Of a stretch of 64,000 nucleotides of DNA, positions 17,176 through 26,523 are shown one piece after another. Origin of the DNA: an uncultured Bacteroidota bacterium (GTDB lineage Bacteria > Bacteroidota > Bacteroidia > Chitinophagales > Chitinophagaceae); assembly GCA_903882805.1 (NCBI GenBank), contig CAIRYK010000041.1:1-64000 (forward strand), given 5' to 3'. How positions within the stretch are numbered: position 1 is the stretch's first letter; the number at the start of each line of letters is the position of its first letter. A program made the translations under genes and the position numbers. Below the pieces are notes generated by a model. The model was given only the letters and a program-made list of their open reading frames with translations. It was not told the origin of the DNA and searched no databases.

Positions 17176-18753
17176 TTACATAGCAACTGCAGCGTTTGCT
17201 TCAGTTGTTAGCATTTGTTTACTATCCTTCGTGTTTAAAAAATGTTCCCAATCTTGTAGCGTAGCGCCTTTCAGTACCCGCGGGAATTTACTCATTGCAC
17301 CTTCTTTGCCCTTTGCGCGCAGATAGTCTATGAAGTAGGAACCTGGCATTACAGTAACAAAGATCTCTTTTAAGGCGGATGTTCGCTCCACTTCGTAGTC
17401 GTCGTTGAGCATGCAAAGCGATTTATCAAGTTCCGCTTTGAGTTCTTCTATGTCTACATTTGGGTTATCGCAACCTATATACCAATGATGGGCGAAAAGA
17501 TTATCGTGCTTCAGTCCGGCAACGGCAAATTCCTTGATGGTGATATTCATTTTTCTCGACACCATCTCAATTGCTTTGTTCATGTTATCTACAGAAAGAT
17601 GCTCGCCGCAAAGGCTAAGGAACTGCTTAGTGCGGCCAACAATGGCTATTTCGTGTTCTGTAGCATTCGTAAAACGGAGCACATCGCCAATTAGGTACCT
17701 CCATGCACCCGAGCAAGTACTCAGCGCCACCGCATATTCCACGCCTTCCTGCACCTGATTGATGGTATAGATCTCCGGATTGGGTTTAGGATTGCCGTCT
17801 TCGTCGAAGTTGTCGGAAGTAAATGGAATGAACTCATAAAACACGCCTGCGTTGAGCACCAGCTTAATACCAGCGCCGGGGCGGGCCTGAAAGCCAAACG
17901 AACCTTCGGACGCCATATACGTTTCAATAAAAGTAATAGGCTTACCCCATAGTTGTTTAAAACTTTCGCGGTAGGGTTCGATAGATACGCCGCCGTGAAT
18001 ATACACGCTAAGGTTCGGCCATATTTCGTGTATATCTTTTACGCCATAGTGTTTAATTACGCGCTCTAGCACTATTTGTACCCAAGCAGGTACGCCGCAT
18101 ACAATACCCACATCCCATTGCGTCGCCTTTTCAACAATTAGCTTTATACGGTCTTCCCACTTTGGACGCTTGCTGATGCGCTGGCCGGGCTTGTATAGCA
18201 GCGACGACATCCAGCGGGGCATGTTTTTGGCGCTTATGCCGCTCATGTCGCCTTCGTAATAGTCGCCTTTTTCATAAAGCGATGTGGTGCCGCCCAACAT
18301 CAGGATACCTTTCTGAAACGCCACTGGTGGAATGGTGAAGTTGGCCATGCTGTACAACTGTTTAAACCCAACTTTCTTGATGGATTTAATCATGTCTTGA
18401 GTTACAGGAATATGCTTGCTTGCAGTTTCTGAAGTGCCAGAGCTCAATGCGAAGTATTTTACCTTACCTGGCCATGTCACGTTTTCTTCCCCATTCTGGC
18501 AGCGTTTCCACCATTGGTCATACATGTCGTTGTAGGTGCTTACCGGCACACGCTCGCGAAAAGCAGTCACGAAATCAATTTCTTTGCTAAGTATTTCTCC
18601 AAATCCATAATGCTTGCCAAAAGCGGTATACTGTCCGCGTTCCATAAGCTGCCTTAATGCGTGGCGCTGATAGGTTTGGGGACTTGCCACAGGCAAGTTG
18701 AATTTTTTACGAAGTTGTAGTGAACGAGCTATCAGATTACCTAATAATGCCAT
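17176..18753 (-). CDS. GH3 auxin-responsive promoter family protein (acyl-adenylating)
   Basis: 525 aa, a normal length for bacterial GH3 proteins. Adenylation-type motifs include YFALSSGTSETASKHIPVT (phosphate-binding loop), YMASEGSFGFQ and YRYLIGDVLRF-like AWRYLIGDVLRFTN. The C-terminal domain closes with EVERTSALKEIFVTVMPGSYFIDYLRAKGK...KFPRVLKG. Plant GH3 enzymes adenylate acyl acids such as IAA or jasmonate and amidate them with amino acids. The substrate of the Bacteroidota members is unknown. The gene is monocistronic here by appearance, with its own -7 box at 18787-18794. Confidence 0.9.
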   Translation of the reverse strand: MALLGNLIARSLQLRKKFNLPVASPQTYQRHALRQLMERGQYTAFGKHYGFGEILSKEIDFVTAFRERVPVSTYNDMYDQWWKRCQNGEENVTWPGKVKYFALSSGTSETASKHIPVTQDMIKSIKKVGFKQLYSMANFTIPPVAFQKGILMLGGTTSLYEKGDYYEGDMSGISAKNMPRWMSSLLYKPGQRISKRPKWEDRIKLIVEKATQWDVGIVCGVPAWVQIVLERVIKHYGVKDIHEIWPNLSVYIHGGVSIEPYRESFKQLWGKPITFIETYMASEGSFGFQARPGAGIKLVLNAGVFYEFIPFTSDNFDEDGNPKPNPEIYTINQVQEGVEYAVALSTCSGAWRYLIGDVLRFTNATEHEIAIVGRTKQFLSLCGEHLSVDNMNKAIEMVSRKMNITIKEFAVAGLKHDNLFAHHWYIGCDNPNVDIEELKAELDKSLCMLNDDYEVERTSALKEIFVTVMPGSYFIDYLRAKGKEGAMSKFPRVLKGATLQDWEHFLNTKDSKQMLTTEANAAVAM

Positions 18754-18786
18754 TGGTACTCTTTGCTTGATTTAAGATTTGAAACC

Positions 18787-18794
18787 CAAATTTA
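18787..18794 (-). promoter_or_regulatory. -7 box TAAATTTG before the GH3 gene
   Basis: On the - strand TAAATTTG is an exact TAnnTTTG match and gives a leader of about 27 nt to the ATG at 18753. Confidence 0.5.
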
Positions 18795-18904
18795 CGAATT
18801 CCTGTGTTAAATAACTGGTAAGTTATTTAATAAAATACAAAACAGCTTATGCTATTATTATGATAGATATGCGGAATTAATTTTGCCAGACTTGTATTGA
18901 ATAA

Positions 18905-18947
18905 ATACGAAACAGGAGCAGCGTTTATCGCTGCTCCTGTTTCGTAT
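18905..18947 (-). terminator. Terminator after the AsmA-family gene
   Basis: A perfect 19-bp stem (18905-18923 with 18929-18947) and a 5-nt loop lie 17 nt after the AsmA-family stop. On the - strand it is followed by TTATTC rather than a long T-run, so efficiency depends mainly on the stem. Confidence 0.75.
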
Positions 18948-18963
18948 TGCATTTTCTGGTCTC

Positions 18964-21633
18964 TTATTTCTTAAACAATCCCTTCAGTCCACCCTTTACC
19001 TTATCGGCTGCATCTTTTACTGCTTCGGGCGTTTTCTTTTTGGTGGTGTCGCTACCGCCGCCGAGGAGTTGTTTTTTCAATTCTTCTTTAGCCTCGTTTA
19101 CTACTTGTTTCTTTATCGCTGCTACAGTGTCTTTTACTACAGTTTTTACGCTGTCTACTTTTTTCTGTACTTCTTTTTTAATCTCGTCCTTAATATTGTT
19201 CACAGCGTTTCCTGCCACATTTTTCAGGTCGGTTTCTATTTTGGGGCTTGTTACTGTGCCTGTTATTCTCACAGTAAGATTTACCTTGTCGCTCAGCGTA
19301 ACAGGGATGCCCTTACTTGCTGCCTGACCTACGAGGTTGTTCAACATGGCATTTCCTTCGGCGCCCATCATTGCGCGCGGAGCCACGAGATTAATGCCAT
19401 ACTTTATGGTCTGGTCGAATCCATTGCTACCAGCTATTTCAGCTTCTACATCGCCCATTTTCATTTTGTAGGGCTGCACAATCAGTCGGCCATTTTCTAT
19501 ACTAAAAAATAGCTTCATGTCTTTAAGATTTATAGACTTAAACTGCGAAAGGTGAAGCTTGTCGGCAAGCTGATCGGTAACGGGGAAGTTGCTGAGCAAG
19601 CCTTTCAGCAACATCATATCGCCTTTACCGGTTAGCGAGTTCATGAGCGGCGCCATATCAGGGCCAATTTTACCGGCAACTCCTAACGATGATGATACCT
19701 TACCCGAAGCATACTTAGCTACAGGCATCATTTTCTGCACTGAAGGGAAGGCTGCGTAAGTTTTCTGAATATCGATATCCTGTACGCTGTAGTCGAATTT
19801 AACATCCGGATTTTTCTTATCGTTTTTGGTAGAGTAGTAGCCGGTCATTTTTATTGCTCCATCCAGTCCTTTACCGCTAATGTTTTGTAGCGTTACTGTT
19901 TCGTCGCGTACCGCAAGTCCACCTTGCACGCCAGTCAGGGTTATTGCGTCATATATTACTGAGCCTACTTCTACTTTCAGATCTATGTCCAGATTGGCCG
20001 GTACAAGGAACGGTTCGGTTGCCGGCGGCGCAGCCTTGGTTTCGGTAGTTGCCGGGGTTGTGCCCATAAATTTGTTTACATCTACCTTGTCGGCCATAAA
20101 GTGCATTGCTCCGTTGAGCGATTCGTTGTGCAGGTAGTAGCCCAGCAGGTTGTTTATACTACCGTCGCCACTGAAAATGGTTCCCATATACATACCCTTC
20201 ATGTTAGACACAGTAACATTTTTAGGGTTGAATGTTAGTATCAGGCTATAAAGATTAATACCATCAGGGTAGTCTTTAGAGGAATAGGCTATGTCTTTCA
20301 ATGATATGGTTCCAGACGCGTCCAGTTTTTCGAATTGTTGCTTTTTCGCATCGGCAACTGCTCCTTTTACAGTTACATCGGCGCCCACTTCTCCAGCCAG
20401 TTTCATGCCTCCGTCTAGCTTCACAAATTTCTGTACCTGGGTCAGATCCAGTTTCGCTTTCAATCCAGCATCTATCCACTGATTGGATACTGGAGTTTTG
20501 AGCAGTAATCGCAAATCGAATGGGTTTGCACCAAAATCGAGGTGACATTTTTCAAGATTCACAACTGTATGGTCTATTACGCCATCCGGGTTGTTAACCT
20601 CGAGCTTGATCTGTATGTTAGCCACTTTTTGTGGTAAGTCAGGGTACTGGAACGACGCATCCTGTATACCCAGATTGAACTGGAATGCCGGCATTTGGGT
20701 TTTGTTATAGTCGCCTTTTACAAAGCCATTCAGGGCTACCTTGCCGGTAGTTTTTATGTCTTTAAAACTATTCTGATATATGCCGGGCACCAGCGACAAG
20801 ATGTCTTTAAAGTCGTTCGAAGGAGTGTTGAACGTTATGTCCATCTTCATATTGTTAGTGTCGGGCATTTGCACAAATCCCTTGGTCGATAGTTTTAGGC
20901 CATTCAGCTGTATTTTGTCGGTATTGAATGTGTACTTGCTTGCTTTGTTGTCTATGTTAAGGTCAAGATCTATACTGGTCTTGACTTTATGCAGATAGGG
21001 TATGCTGCCCATTACATAGGTAAACTCATCAATAGTAGTTTTAGTTTCGAGCGTGAAATTGTCGCTGGTAAAATCGCCCGATCCCTTGTGGTTCAGGTTT
21101 TGAATGATAACTTGCATTTTGCCTTGCTGATCGTTGTATTCTATAAAGCCATTCTCTATGCCGTATTTGCGTAGTTTTAGTGCAAAGGGCGCGCTTTCTG
21201 CTGCTGGTTTTTCAGCAGGAGTGGGTTTTGTTATGTCCCAGTTGGCTTTGCCGTCGGCATGTACTATGGCATGTATGCGCGGCGTTATGAGGCCAATGTT
21301 CAGTATGTCGTAGGTACCCTTAATCGCCTTCATCAGTTCCAGTGACACATCAATGCTTTTGGCAGAGATCAGGGTGTCAGTTTTGAAATCGTCTTTGCCA
21401 ACAATGCTAAGATCAATTATGCTTACAGACAGATTGGGAAAGCTGTGAAAGATGGAAATGTCTACATCTTTGAAGTCGGTAGTGGCATTGAGCTGATCGT
21501 TAAGCTCTTTTTTTACCAGCGCCATTATTTTGTCTTTGAAAAAGACAGGAATAATGATTGCTGTGCCCAGCAATAGCAATATGATAATCCCTATTCCTAT
21601 CAGCAGCCGTTTTACCAATTTACCTGTTTTCAT
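18964..21633 (-). CDS. AsmA-family envelope protein
   Basis: 889 aa. One N-terminal transmembrane helix (about residues 8-32, KRLLIGIGIIILLLLGTAIIIPVFF) anchors a long periplasmic beta-rich body. The AsmA signature follows it (LNATTDFKDVDISIFHSFPNLSVSI), with AsmA-like C-terminal repeats around residues 560-790. The end is Lys/Ala-rich and probably coiled coil (KDEIKKEVQKKVDSVKTVVKDTV...). AsmA-family proteins are thought to bridge membranes and carry phospholipids to the outer membrane. A good -7 box lies upstream and a 19-bp terminator downstream, so it is a single-gene unit. Confidence 0.88.
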   Translation of the reverse strand: MKTGKLVKRLLIGIGIIILLLLGTAIIIPVFFKDKIMALVKKELNDQLNATTDFKDVDISIFHSFPNLSVSIIDLSIVGKDDFKTDTLISAKSIDVSLELMKAIKGTYDILNIGLITPRIHAIVHADGKANWDITKPTPAEKPAAESAPFALKLRKYGIENGFIEYNDQQGKMQVIIQNLNHKGSGDFTSDNFTLETKTTIDEFTYVMGSIPYLHKVKTSIDLDLNIDNKASKYTFNTDKIQLNGLKLSTKGFVQMPDTNNMKMDITFNTPSNDFKDILSLVPGIYQNSFKDIKTTGKVALNGFVKGDYNKTQMPAFQFNLGIQDASFQYPDLPQKVANIQIKLEVNNPDGVIDHTVVNLEKCHLDFGANPFDLRLLLKTPVSNQWIDAGLKAKLDLTQVQKFVKLDGGMKLAGEVGADVTVKGAVADAKKQQFEKLDASGTISLKDIAYSSKDYPDGINLYSLILTFNPKNVTVSNMKGMYMGTIFSGDGSINNLLGYYLHNESLNGAMHFMADKVDVNKFMGTTPATTETKAAPPATEPFLVPANLDIDLKVEVGSVIYDAITLTGVQGGLAVRDETVTLQNISGKGLDGAIKMTGYYSTKNDKKNPDVKFDYSVQDIDIQKTYAAFPSVQKMMPVAKYASGKVSSSLGVAGKIGPDMAPLMNSLTGKGDMMLLKGLLSNFPVTDQLADKLHLSQFKSINLKDMKLFFSIENGRLIVQPYKMKMGDVEAEIAGSNGFDQTIKYGINLVAPRAMMGAEGNAMLNNLVGQAASKGIPVTLSDKVNLTVRITGTVTSPKIETDLKNVAGNAVNNIKDEIKKEVQKKVDSVKTVVKDTVAAIKKQVVNEAKEELKKQLLGGGSDTTKKKTPEAVKDAADKVKGGLKGLFKK

Positions 21634-21655
21634 AATAATCTGTTTGTGTTTGATG

Positions 21656-21663
21656 CAAAAGTA
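21656..21663 (-). promoter_or_regulatory. -7 box TACTTTTG before the AsmA-family gene
   Basis: On the - strand TACTTTTG followed by C is a strong Bacteroidota -7 match, placing the transcript start about 16 nt before the ATG at 21633. Confidence 0.5.
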
Positions 21664-21771
21664 ACATAGTGGAATTTAACTATAAAAAATTACATCGGCA
21701 GTTTTTCCGTTTATTCGATATTATTGCCGTTATTCTGTTAAGGAAACAGTAAATCAGTTTAAACAATAATC

Positions 21772-22650
21772 ATGCAAAATAAATTCGGACAGGCTATTGG
21801 CGCTTTTGTGGTTATGACCGCCGCTATGGGGTGTTTTGCTGCAAAGCAAGCTGCGGTGAAGAAAGCGCCCGGCGTTTGGCAGGCAACGCCAATTGTTGCT
21901 GATGGTAAAGCCGACGACTGGCCGGGCGCTTATGCCCACTACAATGAAGATGCAATGCTGGGCTATTCGATAACCAATGATAGCGTCAATCTTTATTTGC
22001 GCATAGAAACCGGCGATTTGGGCACGCAATTGAAAATACTGGAGCAGGGACTAACAGTATGGATAGACAAAACGGGCAAGGATAATCAGGTTACAGCCAT
22101 CAACTTTCCATTGCCTACAGAAGCGCGTAGCTCCAGACGGGCGACAGGCGGCCAGTTTTATACTGATGGGGGCGACGAGCGCAAAGCCAGGCTGGAGCTG
22201 GAAGACCGTGTACGGGCGGCGCTAACCAATGTGAATGAGTATTCGCTGCAGGGATTTAAGGGCTGCAACTTACAATATGCGCTCAATGAAAAAGATAGTT
22301 GTGGGGTAATGATGCGTGTAGGTGTAGACGGTGACAATGAAATGGTATGGGAAGCTACTATTCCGTTTAGGGCATTTTATTTTAAGCAGTTGATTGCCAG
22401 AGCCGAAAAGGGCAGAGCGTTGAGCATTTGTATGGAAACTACCGGCGCGCCAAAACCTGCACCGCCCGCCGGCGACGGAGTAAGGCGCCCGGCAATGTCG
22501 CCAGGTTTTAGTATTGGCGGCATGGGGGTAGGCGTTAATTTCGGAGGTGGCAGGTGGGGCAGCCAGCAACCCCAACAAGGCGTTAATATTACACAATCGC
22601 TCTATAAAAGCACCAAAACATGGGTTAGGTTTGGGTTAGCACATCCATAA
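21772..22650 (+). CDS. Exported CBM9/DOMON-like domain protein
   Basis: 292 aa with a signal peptide or lipoprotein signal (MQNKFGQAIGAFVVMTAAMGCFA). The stretch TPIVADGKADDWPGAYAHYNEDAMLGYSITND followed by LYLRIETGD and LTVWIDKTGK is the beta-sandwich pattern of family 9 carbohydrate-binding/DOMON-like domains. The C-terminal part is Pro/Gly-rich (GAPKPAPPAGDGV ... GFSIGGMGVGVNFGGG). It may bind a sugar or haem-like ligand in the periplasm; the ligand is not evident. Confidence 0.65.
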   Translation: MQNKFGQAIGAFVVMTAAMGCFAAKQAAVKKAPGVWQATPIVADGKADDWPGAYAHYNEDAMLGYSITNDSVNLYLRIETGDLGTQLKILEQGLTVWIDKTGKDNQVTAINFPLPTEARSSRRATGGQFYTDGGDERKARLELEDRVRAALTNVNEYSLQGFKGCNLQYALNEKDSCGVMMRVGVDGDNEMVWEATIPFRAFYFKQLIARAEKGRALSICMETTGAPKPAPPAGDGVRRPAMSPGFSIGGMGVGVNFGGGRWGSQQPQQGVNITQSLYKSTKTWVRFGLAHP

Positions 22651-22654
22651 GTTG

Positions 22655-22662
22655 TAATTTTG
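22655..22662 (+). promoter_or_regulatory. Promoter TTG-N21-TAATTTTG
   Basis: TAATTTTG matches the -7 consensus exactly, and a TTG at 22631-22633 lies 21 nt upstream, close to the -33 spacing expected in Bacteroidota. It begins 5 nt after the previous stop and would serve the small gene at 22726 with a leader of about 55 nt. Confidence 0.55.
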
Positions 22663-22725
22663 TAGTCTATTTAACAGGGGTTTACCTTGCCGGTTATATA
22701 CATTACAATCACCAAAACTGAAAAT

Positions 22726-22878
22726 ATGAAAATCTCAAGATTGTTTGCTTATGCTGCAGCCGGAATGATCATCGGCTTGCTTATTGAAAACAAATCCATC
22801 ATCCTTAAGCAGAAAGCCAAGGACAAAGCCCGTAAACTAAAATACGGCGCCGCCGACCTGCTACACAAGGAAGGCTAG
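22726..22878 (+). CDS. 50-aa single-pass membrane protein, YtxH-like
   Basis: 50 aa from the ATG at 22726. One hydrophobic helix (LFAYAAAGMIIGLLI) is followed by a Lys-rich amphipathic tail (LKQKAKDKARKLKYGAADLL). This is the layout of small YtxH/gas-vesicle-like membrane proteins linked to stress in other bacteria. It has its own promoter, and no partner is visible. Confidence 0.55.
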   Translation: MKISRLFAYAAAGMIIGLLIENKSIILKQKAKDKARKLKYGAADLLHKEG

Positions 22879-22887
22879 TCTGTTGGT

Positions 22888-24465
22888 TTATTTTACGTTA
22901 AACTGGTAGTTTTTGAGCCGATACACTCTAATTACGGTGCTATTAAGCGCCATGTCTGAGTGTTCTTCCATGTAGGGGAAATCATCGGGGTGGAAGCGGA
23001 AATTGGTAATCAGATAGTCGGCGCTATCCGGATGTACCAGCTTTAGCCTAACACGTTCTTCTTCTTCCATAAAGTCAATATTGTTTTGCAGTATTTCCGG
23101 GTAAATACTGGTAACCATTATTTCCTTTCTCTGGTCGGCATCCAGTATGTACTTGAGCGCCTGCAGATTGCTGACACCCCAATAGTCCATTTCGTAGTTT
23201 TTGCGTAGATATTCTTCTTCGTGCGACACCAGTTCATTGAAATAAACTTGCTGGAAAGGATGAGATTTGACCATGAAAAAGGCTATAGCAGCAAATTGCA
23301 GCCCGCATACCGCTTGTACTATCATTGTGTTGCGTTTATTACCTGCTACAGCGCTATGGTTAAGTAGTTGATTGATGGCATAAATGCCCATCATCAGAAA
23401 GGAAGGGTATATAAAATACAGATGCCTCCAGTCGTCGTAGATGATAGAATGCAAGAAGAATACCGCAAAAATCGGGACAAGGAAACAGCCGACATATAGC
23501 AGGTAGTTGCGCTCCGGTGTATTTTTTAGGTATTGCAGTGGGTTTTTGATAAATGCGCTAATGATCATCACCATCCCTGTGAATCCAATAATCAATATCA
23601 AAATAGGGTTAGATATGAAGAACCAACGGGTAAAATAGGTCCACGTAATTTCAGTGCTTTGTATGTACTTGCCGCCAATAAGTATTGATCCCTGCCAAAG
23701 GTCGAATTTTGACAACTTGCTGAACGACTCTGTGAAGTGTTTAAAAGGACTGACCCACAAATACGGCCAGGCAATAAATAGTAAGAAGCAAAAACCTATG
23801 GTGAAGGCGATAGTATTGATAATCGTTTTCGCAGGCTTTTCTTTGTTTATTGCATTAAAGATCATATCGAGTATAAGGAAGCCAAATATGAAGCTGCCCA
23901 GCATGATACCCATGATACGAATACTGGTAGCATAACCGCACGCTAGCCCAAGAAGTGCAAATAACAACGGCTTGTTTTTTTGAAATGCCATCTGGCACAA
24001 CAGCAATGTGATGATAAACACCGACAAGAATGGTAAGTCTTTACTATTGAAAAACGAATGGGCATAAAAGCGAGGCGCAAAAGCCAGGAACAAAAAAGCA
24101 AAAATGGCCAGAAATTTATTTTTGAATAGCCGGTAGGAAAGCGCATAAGCAGCAAATGCGCCCAACAAAAATAGCACATGGGTAACCACATGGCGCATCA
24201 TATAAATATCTCGCTTGTCTGTCAGTTTCAGCCATTTTTCAATGATGATTAACGGCAGTTCAAAGCCCGCTCCATGGTTGTCGGTTGGTTTCAAAAACAA
24301 GTCTTTATCACCATGAAACACATAGTTGTAGCTGAGTAAGCCCGGACCGCGCTGCAGCGGTTCGTCCCATGCAACACCATAGTCTTTTAAAACGATAAGG
24401 CCTAGAAAAAGGGTAGCGAAGAAAAGTATGATACCCGGAAAGTAGGGAGCTAATTTTGCTTTCAT
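22888..24465 (-). CDS. GT-C family integral membrane glycosyltransferase (PMT_2/ArnT-like)
   Basis: 525 aa with about 10-12 transmembrane helices and a soluble C-terminal region of about 110 residues. The first loop after helix 1 contains WDEPLQ, the acidic motif that marks the active site of GT-C enzymes using polyprenyl-phosphate sugars, and SFFNSKDLPFLS is a later loop typical of PMT_2 proteins. It likely transfers a sugar from a lipid-phosphate donor at the periplasmic face. Acceptor and sugar are unknown. Another polytopic gene of similar type lies 124 nt upstream on the same strand. Confidence 0.75.
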   Translation of the reverse strand: MKAKLAPYFPGIILFFATLFLGLIVLKDYGVAWDEPLQRGPGLLSYNYVFHGDKDLFLKPTDNHGAGFELPLIIIEKWLKLTDKRDIYMMRHVVTHVLFLLGAFAAYALSYRLFKNKFLAIFAFLFLAFAPRFYAHSFFNSKDLPFLSVFIITLLLCQMAFQKNKPLLFALLGLACGYATSIRIMGIMLGSFIFGFLILDMIFNAINKEKPAKTIINTIAFTIGFCFLLFIAWPYLWVSPFKHFTESFSKLSKFDLWQGSILIGGKYIQSTEITWTYFTRWFFISNPILILIIGFTGMVMIISAFIKNPLQYLKNTPERNYLLYVGCFLVPIFAVFFLHSIIYDDWRHLYFIYPSFLMMGIYAINQLLNHSAVAGNKRNTMIVQAVCGLQFAAIAFFMVKSHPFQQVYFNELVSHEEEYLRKNYEMDYWGVSNLQALKYILDADQRKEIMVTSIYPEILQNNIDFMEEEERVRLKLVHPDSADYLITNFRFHPDDFPYMEEHSDMALNSTVIRVYRLKNYQFNVK

Positions 24466-24589
24466 CTTTGTTGTCTGTTTGGGAAATCGCGTATTGTGCC
24501 TGTTGGTAGCAGGTTGCGTATAAAAGTAAAAAAAATAGGGAAGGCGCCCAAAAAAGCTGCTGAATTTACCTGTGATTGCTTAGTGGCAT

Positions 24590-26419
24590 TTATTTATATA
24601 GTTCAACGCATAAATCGTCCATATACAATTCTCGTCTGCCGGTGTTCCAGACAAATAACTTTATTCGATGTCCGTTCTTTAAGCCAGGCGGTATTGGCAC
24701 AAAATAGTAAACCGTGCCCCATGTGTTTATCTGATTGATATCGAGCGTCGCTGGTTTGCCAGCATAATTTTGGAATGCAATTTTATTCTCAATCTTACAT
24801 CCCGACCAAGATTTGTGATCTATGTCTAAAATAAACAGGTGTTTAAAGTAGTCGGGCGGGAAGGGATACATAAATTTACCGCTGCATTTTAACCAATGTG
24901 CATCTTTAAATTTCTCTTTGTTAAATGTGTCGCTCATTACTTCCATAAATTCGTCGTTACCCATGGCGAAGTAATACTTACTGCCGTGTATATTGTCTTT
25001 AATAAACTTAGGGCTGAGCGAATCTTCGAAATTTTCGCAATGCCAGGTAAATAGTTTGGTTAGTTTATTTGCGTCTGGTTGAAATTGAGCGATGTCGTTG
25101 GTTACAAGATCGTTGTAGGTGAGCTCTGTACGAAATAGCATTTGCAAATTGAATTTCATATTTGACTGTTCGCTTAGCAATACACCCTTGTACTGTTGTA
25201 TACTATAACTCATGTTTATAGCAATAGATATCAGGCAAATAGCGCTGATGCCTATTTTTGTAAATAACTTATTGCCGTTAATGTGATGTAGGTAAGCGGC
25301 AAGAGGTACAGACAACAGCGGATAGATGTGCAACATGGGGCGCGAACCGAGACCATTGATATAGTTAAAACAATACCAACAATAGATAATGTACACATAT
25401 ACAGGAAACACTACCCACAATGCCCAAGCCCAAGGCCGTATTGACTTATAGAGGGTAAAGCCGGCGAGAGCAAAAATCATAACCATGGCATAGGGGAGCC
25501 AGCCATTTGAAAAATAAAACAATCCCTCAATTATATGCGGATGTAGCCAGGAAAAAGACTGGTCGCCATAACTGTAATAAAGAAAAGAGCCGGTCATGTA
25601 CTTCCAATAGCAGAGCTGCGGTATTATAGGTAGGAAAAAAGTTAAACCAGCTGCCAGTATCCCTTTACTATTATCTTTTATAAACTTTATTTTGGCAATA
25701 GCCGACTGCATATTGTACACATTGTACAGCAGCGGGATAAATAAACATACTATATCGGTAGGCCGAATAATGGTAATGAGCCCGGCAACTAATCCTATAG
25801 TAATAAACCTACCTACTGTGGGGCGGTTATGTAGTTTTATGCTGAGCAACATAAGGGCAGCATACAGGAAAAACAGCGGGGTGTGCGACATGCCGCCCTG
25901 TAATATTGTAAACCAGAAGAGATTCGTGCCTGTAAGAAGTAACGATGTGGTAATAAGCGCGACAGGTTCCGGAAAAAGCTGCCGCAGTATTTTATATACA
26001 AGTATCAGCCCCAATATACCATAGAGCAGCGAGGCGAATTTTAGGGTGTAATTATAGGCGTTTGAGAATCCATTTGCTGGCCGGCCCATTGCTTTCGCAG
26101 TAAAGTGGGTGGCGAAAAAAAAAGGGGCCTCCATAAGCGCCACGCCATAAGTATATTGGTTGTTGGTATACCCCAGCGGCGTACGTTTATCGCTTAATAT
26201 TCTTACGTAAGTTTTTACATCGTCCGATATGTTGTTGCCATCAGGTAGTTTTTCGAGCGATGTATTGTTGTGGTAAATGAATGTAGCCGGTAGGTACAGG
26301 TAATACCCCAAGGCATCGCCATGCAATGAATTTCTTTTAACGCCAAATTGAACCAGCATAAATATCGACAACGCTAACGATAGCCCGAAAAATAGTTTGC
26401 TGAGGTGTTTGATATTCAT
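24590..26419 (-). CDS. Polytopic membrane protein, GT-C glycosyltransferase-like
   Basis: 609 aa from the ATG at 26419 (MNIKHLSKLFFG); an upstream in-frame start adds 21 unlikely residues and runs into the terminator of the next gene. It has about 11 transmembrane helices in the first 430 residues, an acidic first loop (LHGDALGYYLYLPA) similar to GT-C enzymes, and a C-terminal soluble domain of about 190 residues, beta-rich at the end (GHRIKLFVWNTGRRELYMDDLCVE). It probably acts with the neighbouring GT-C gene in building a surface glycan, which is an inference. Confidence 0.65.
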   Translation of the reverse strand: MNIKHLSKLFFGLSLALSIFMLVQFGVKRNSLHGDALGYYLYLPATFIYHNNTSLEKLPDGNNISDDVKTYVRILSDKRTPLGYTNNQYTYGVALMEAPFFFATHFTAKAMGRPANGFSNAYNYTLKFASLLYGILGLILVYKILRQLFPEPVALITTSLLLTGTNLFWFTILQGGMSHTPLFFLYAALMLLSIKLHNRPTVGRFITIGLVAGLITIIRPTDIVCLFIPLLYNVYNMQSAIAKIKFIKDNSKGILAAGLTFFLPIIPQLCYWKYMTGSFLYYSYGDQSFSWLHPHIIEGLFYFSNGWLPYAMVMIFALAGFTLYKSIRPWAWALWVVFPVYVYIIYCWYCFNYINGLGSRPMLHIYPLLSVPLAAYLHHINGNKLFTKIGISAICLISIAINMSYSIQQYKGVLLSEQSNMKFNLQMLFRTELTYNDLVTNDIAQFQPDANKLTKLFTWHCENFEDSLSPKFIKDNIHGSKYYFAMGNDEFMEVMSDTFNKEKFKDAHWLKCSGKFMYPFPPDYFKHLFILDIDHKSWSGCKIENKIAFQNYAGKPATLDINQINTWGTVYYFVPIPPGLKNGHRIKLFVWNTGRRELYMDDLCVELYK

Positions 26420-26467
26420 ATAGGCGTTAAGGTCGATCTGGTATAATGTACCGGACAAAATAACGAA

Positions 26468-26497
26468 AAAGGCGCGGAACAATTATGCCGCGCCTTT
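26468..26497 (-). terminator. Terminator after the NlpC/P60 gene
   Basis: A 10-bp stem AAAGGCGCGG/CCGCGCCTTT (26468-26477 with 26488-26497) runs into TTTTTCG on the - strand, 27 nt after the NlpC/P60 stop. Confidence 0.75.
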
Positions 26498-26523
26498 ATT
26501 TAGTATTTATATTTCATTTTAAG

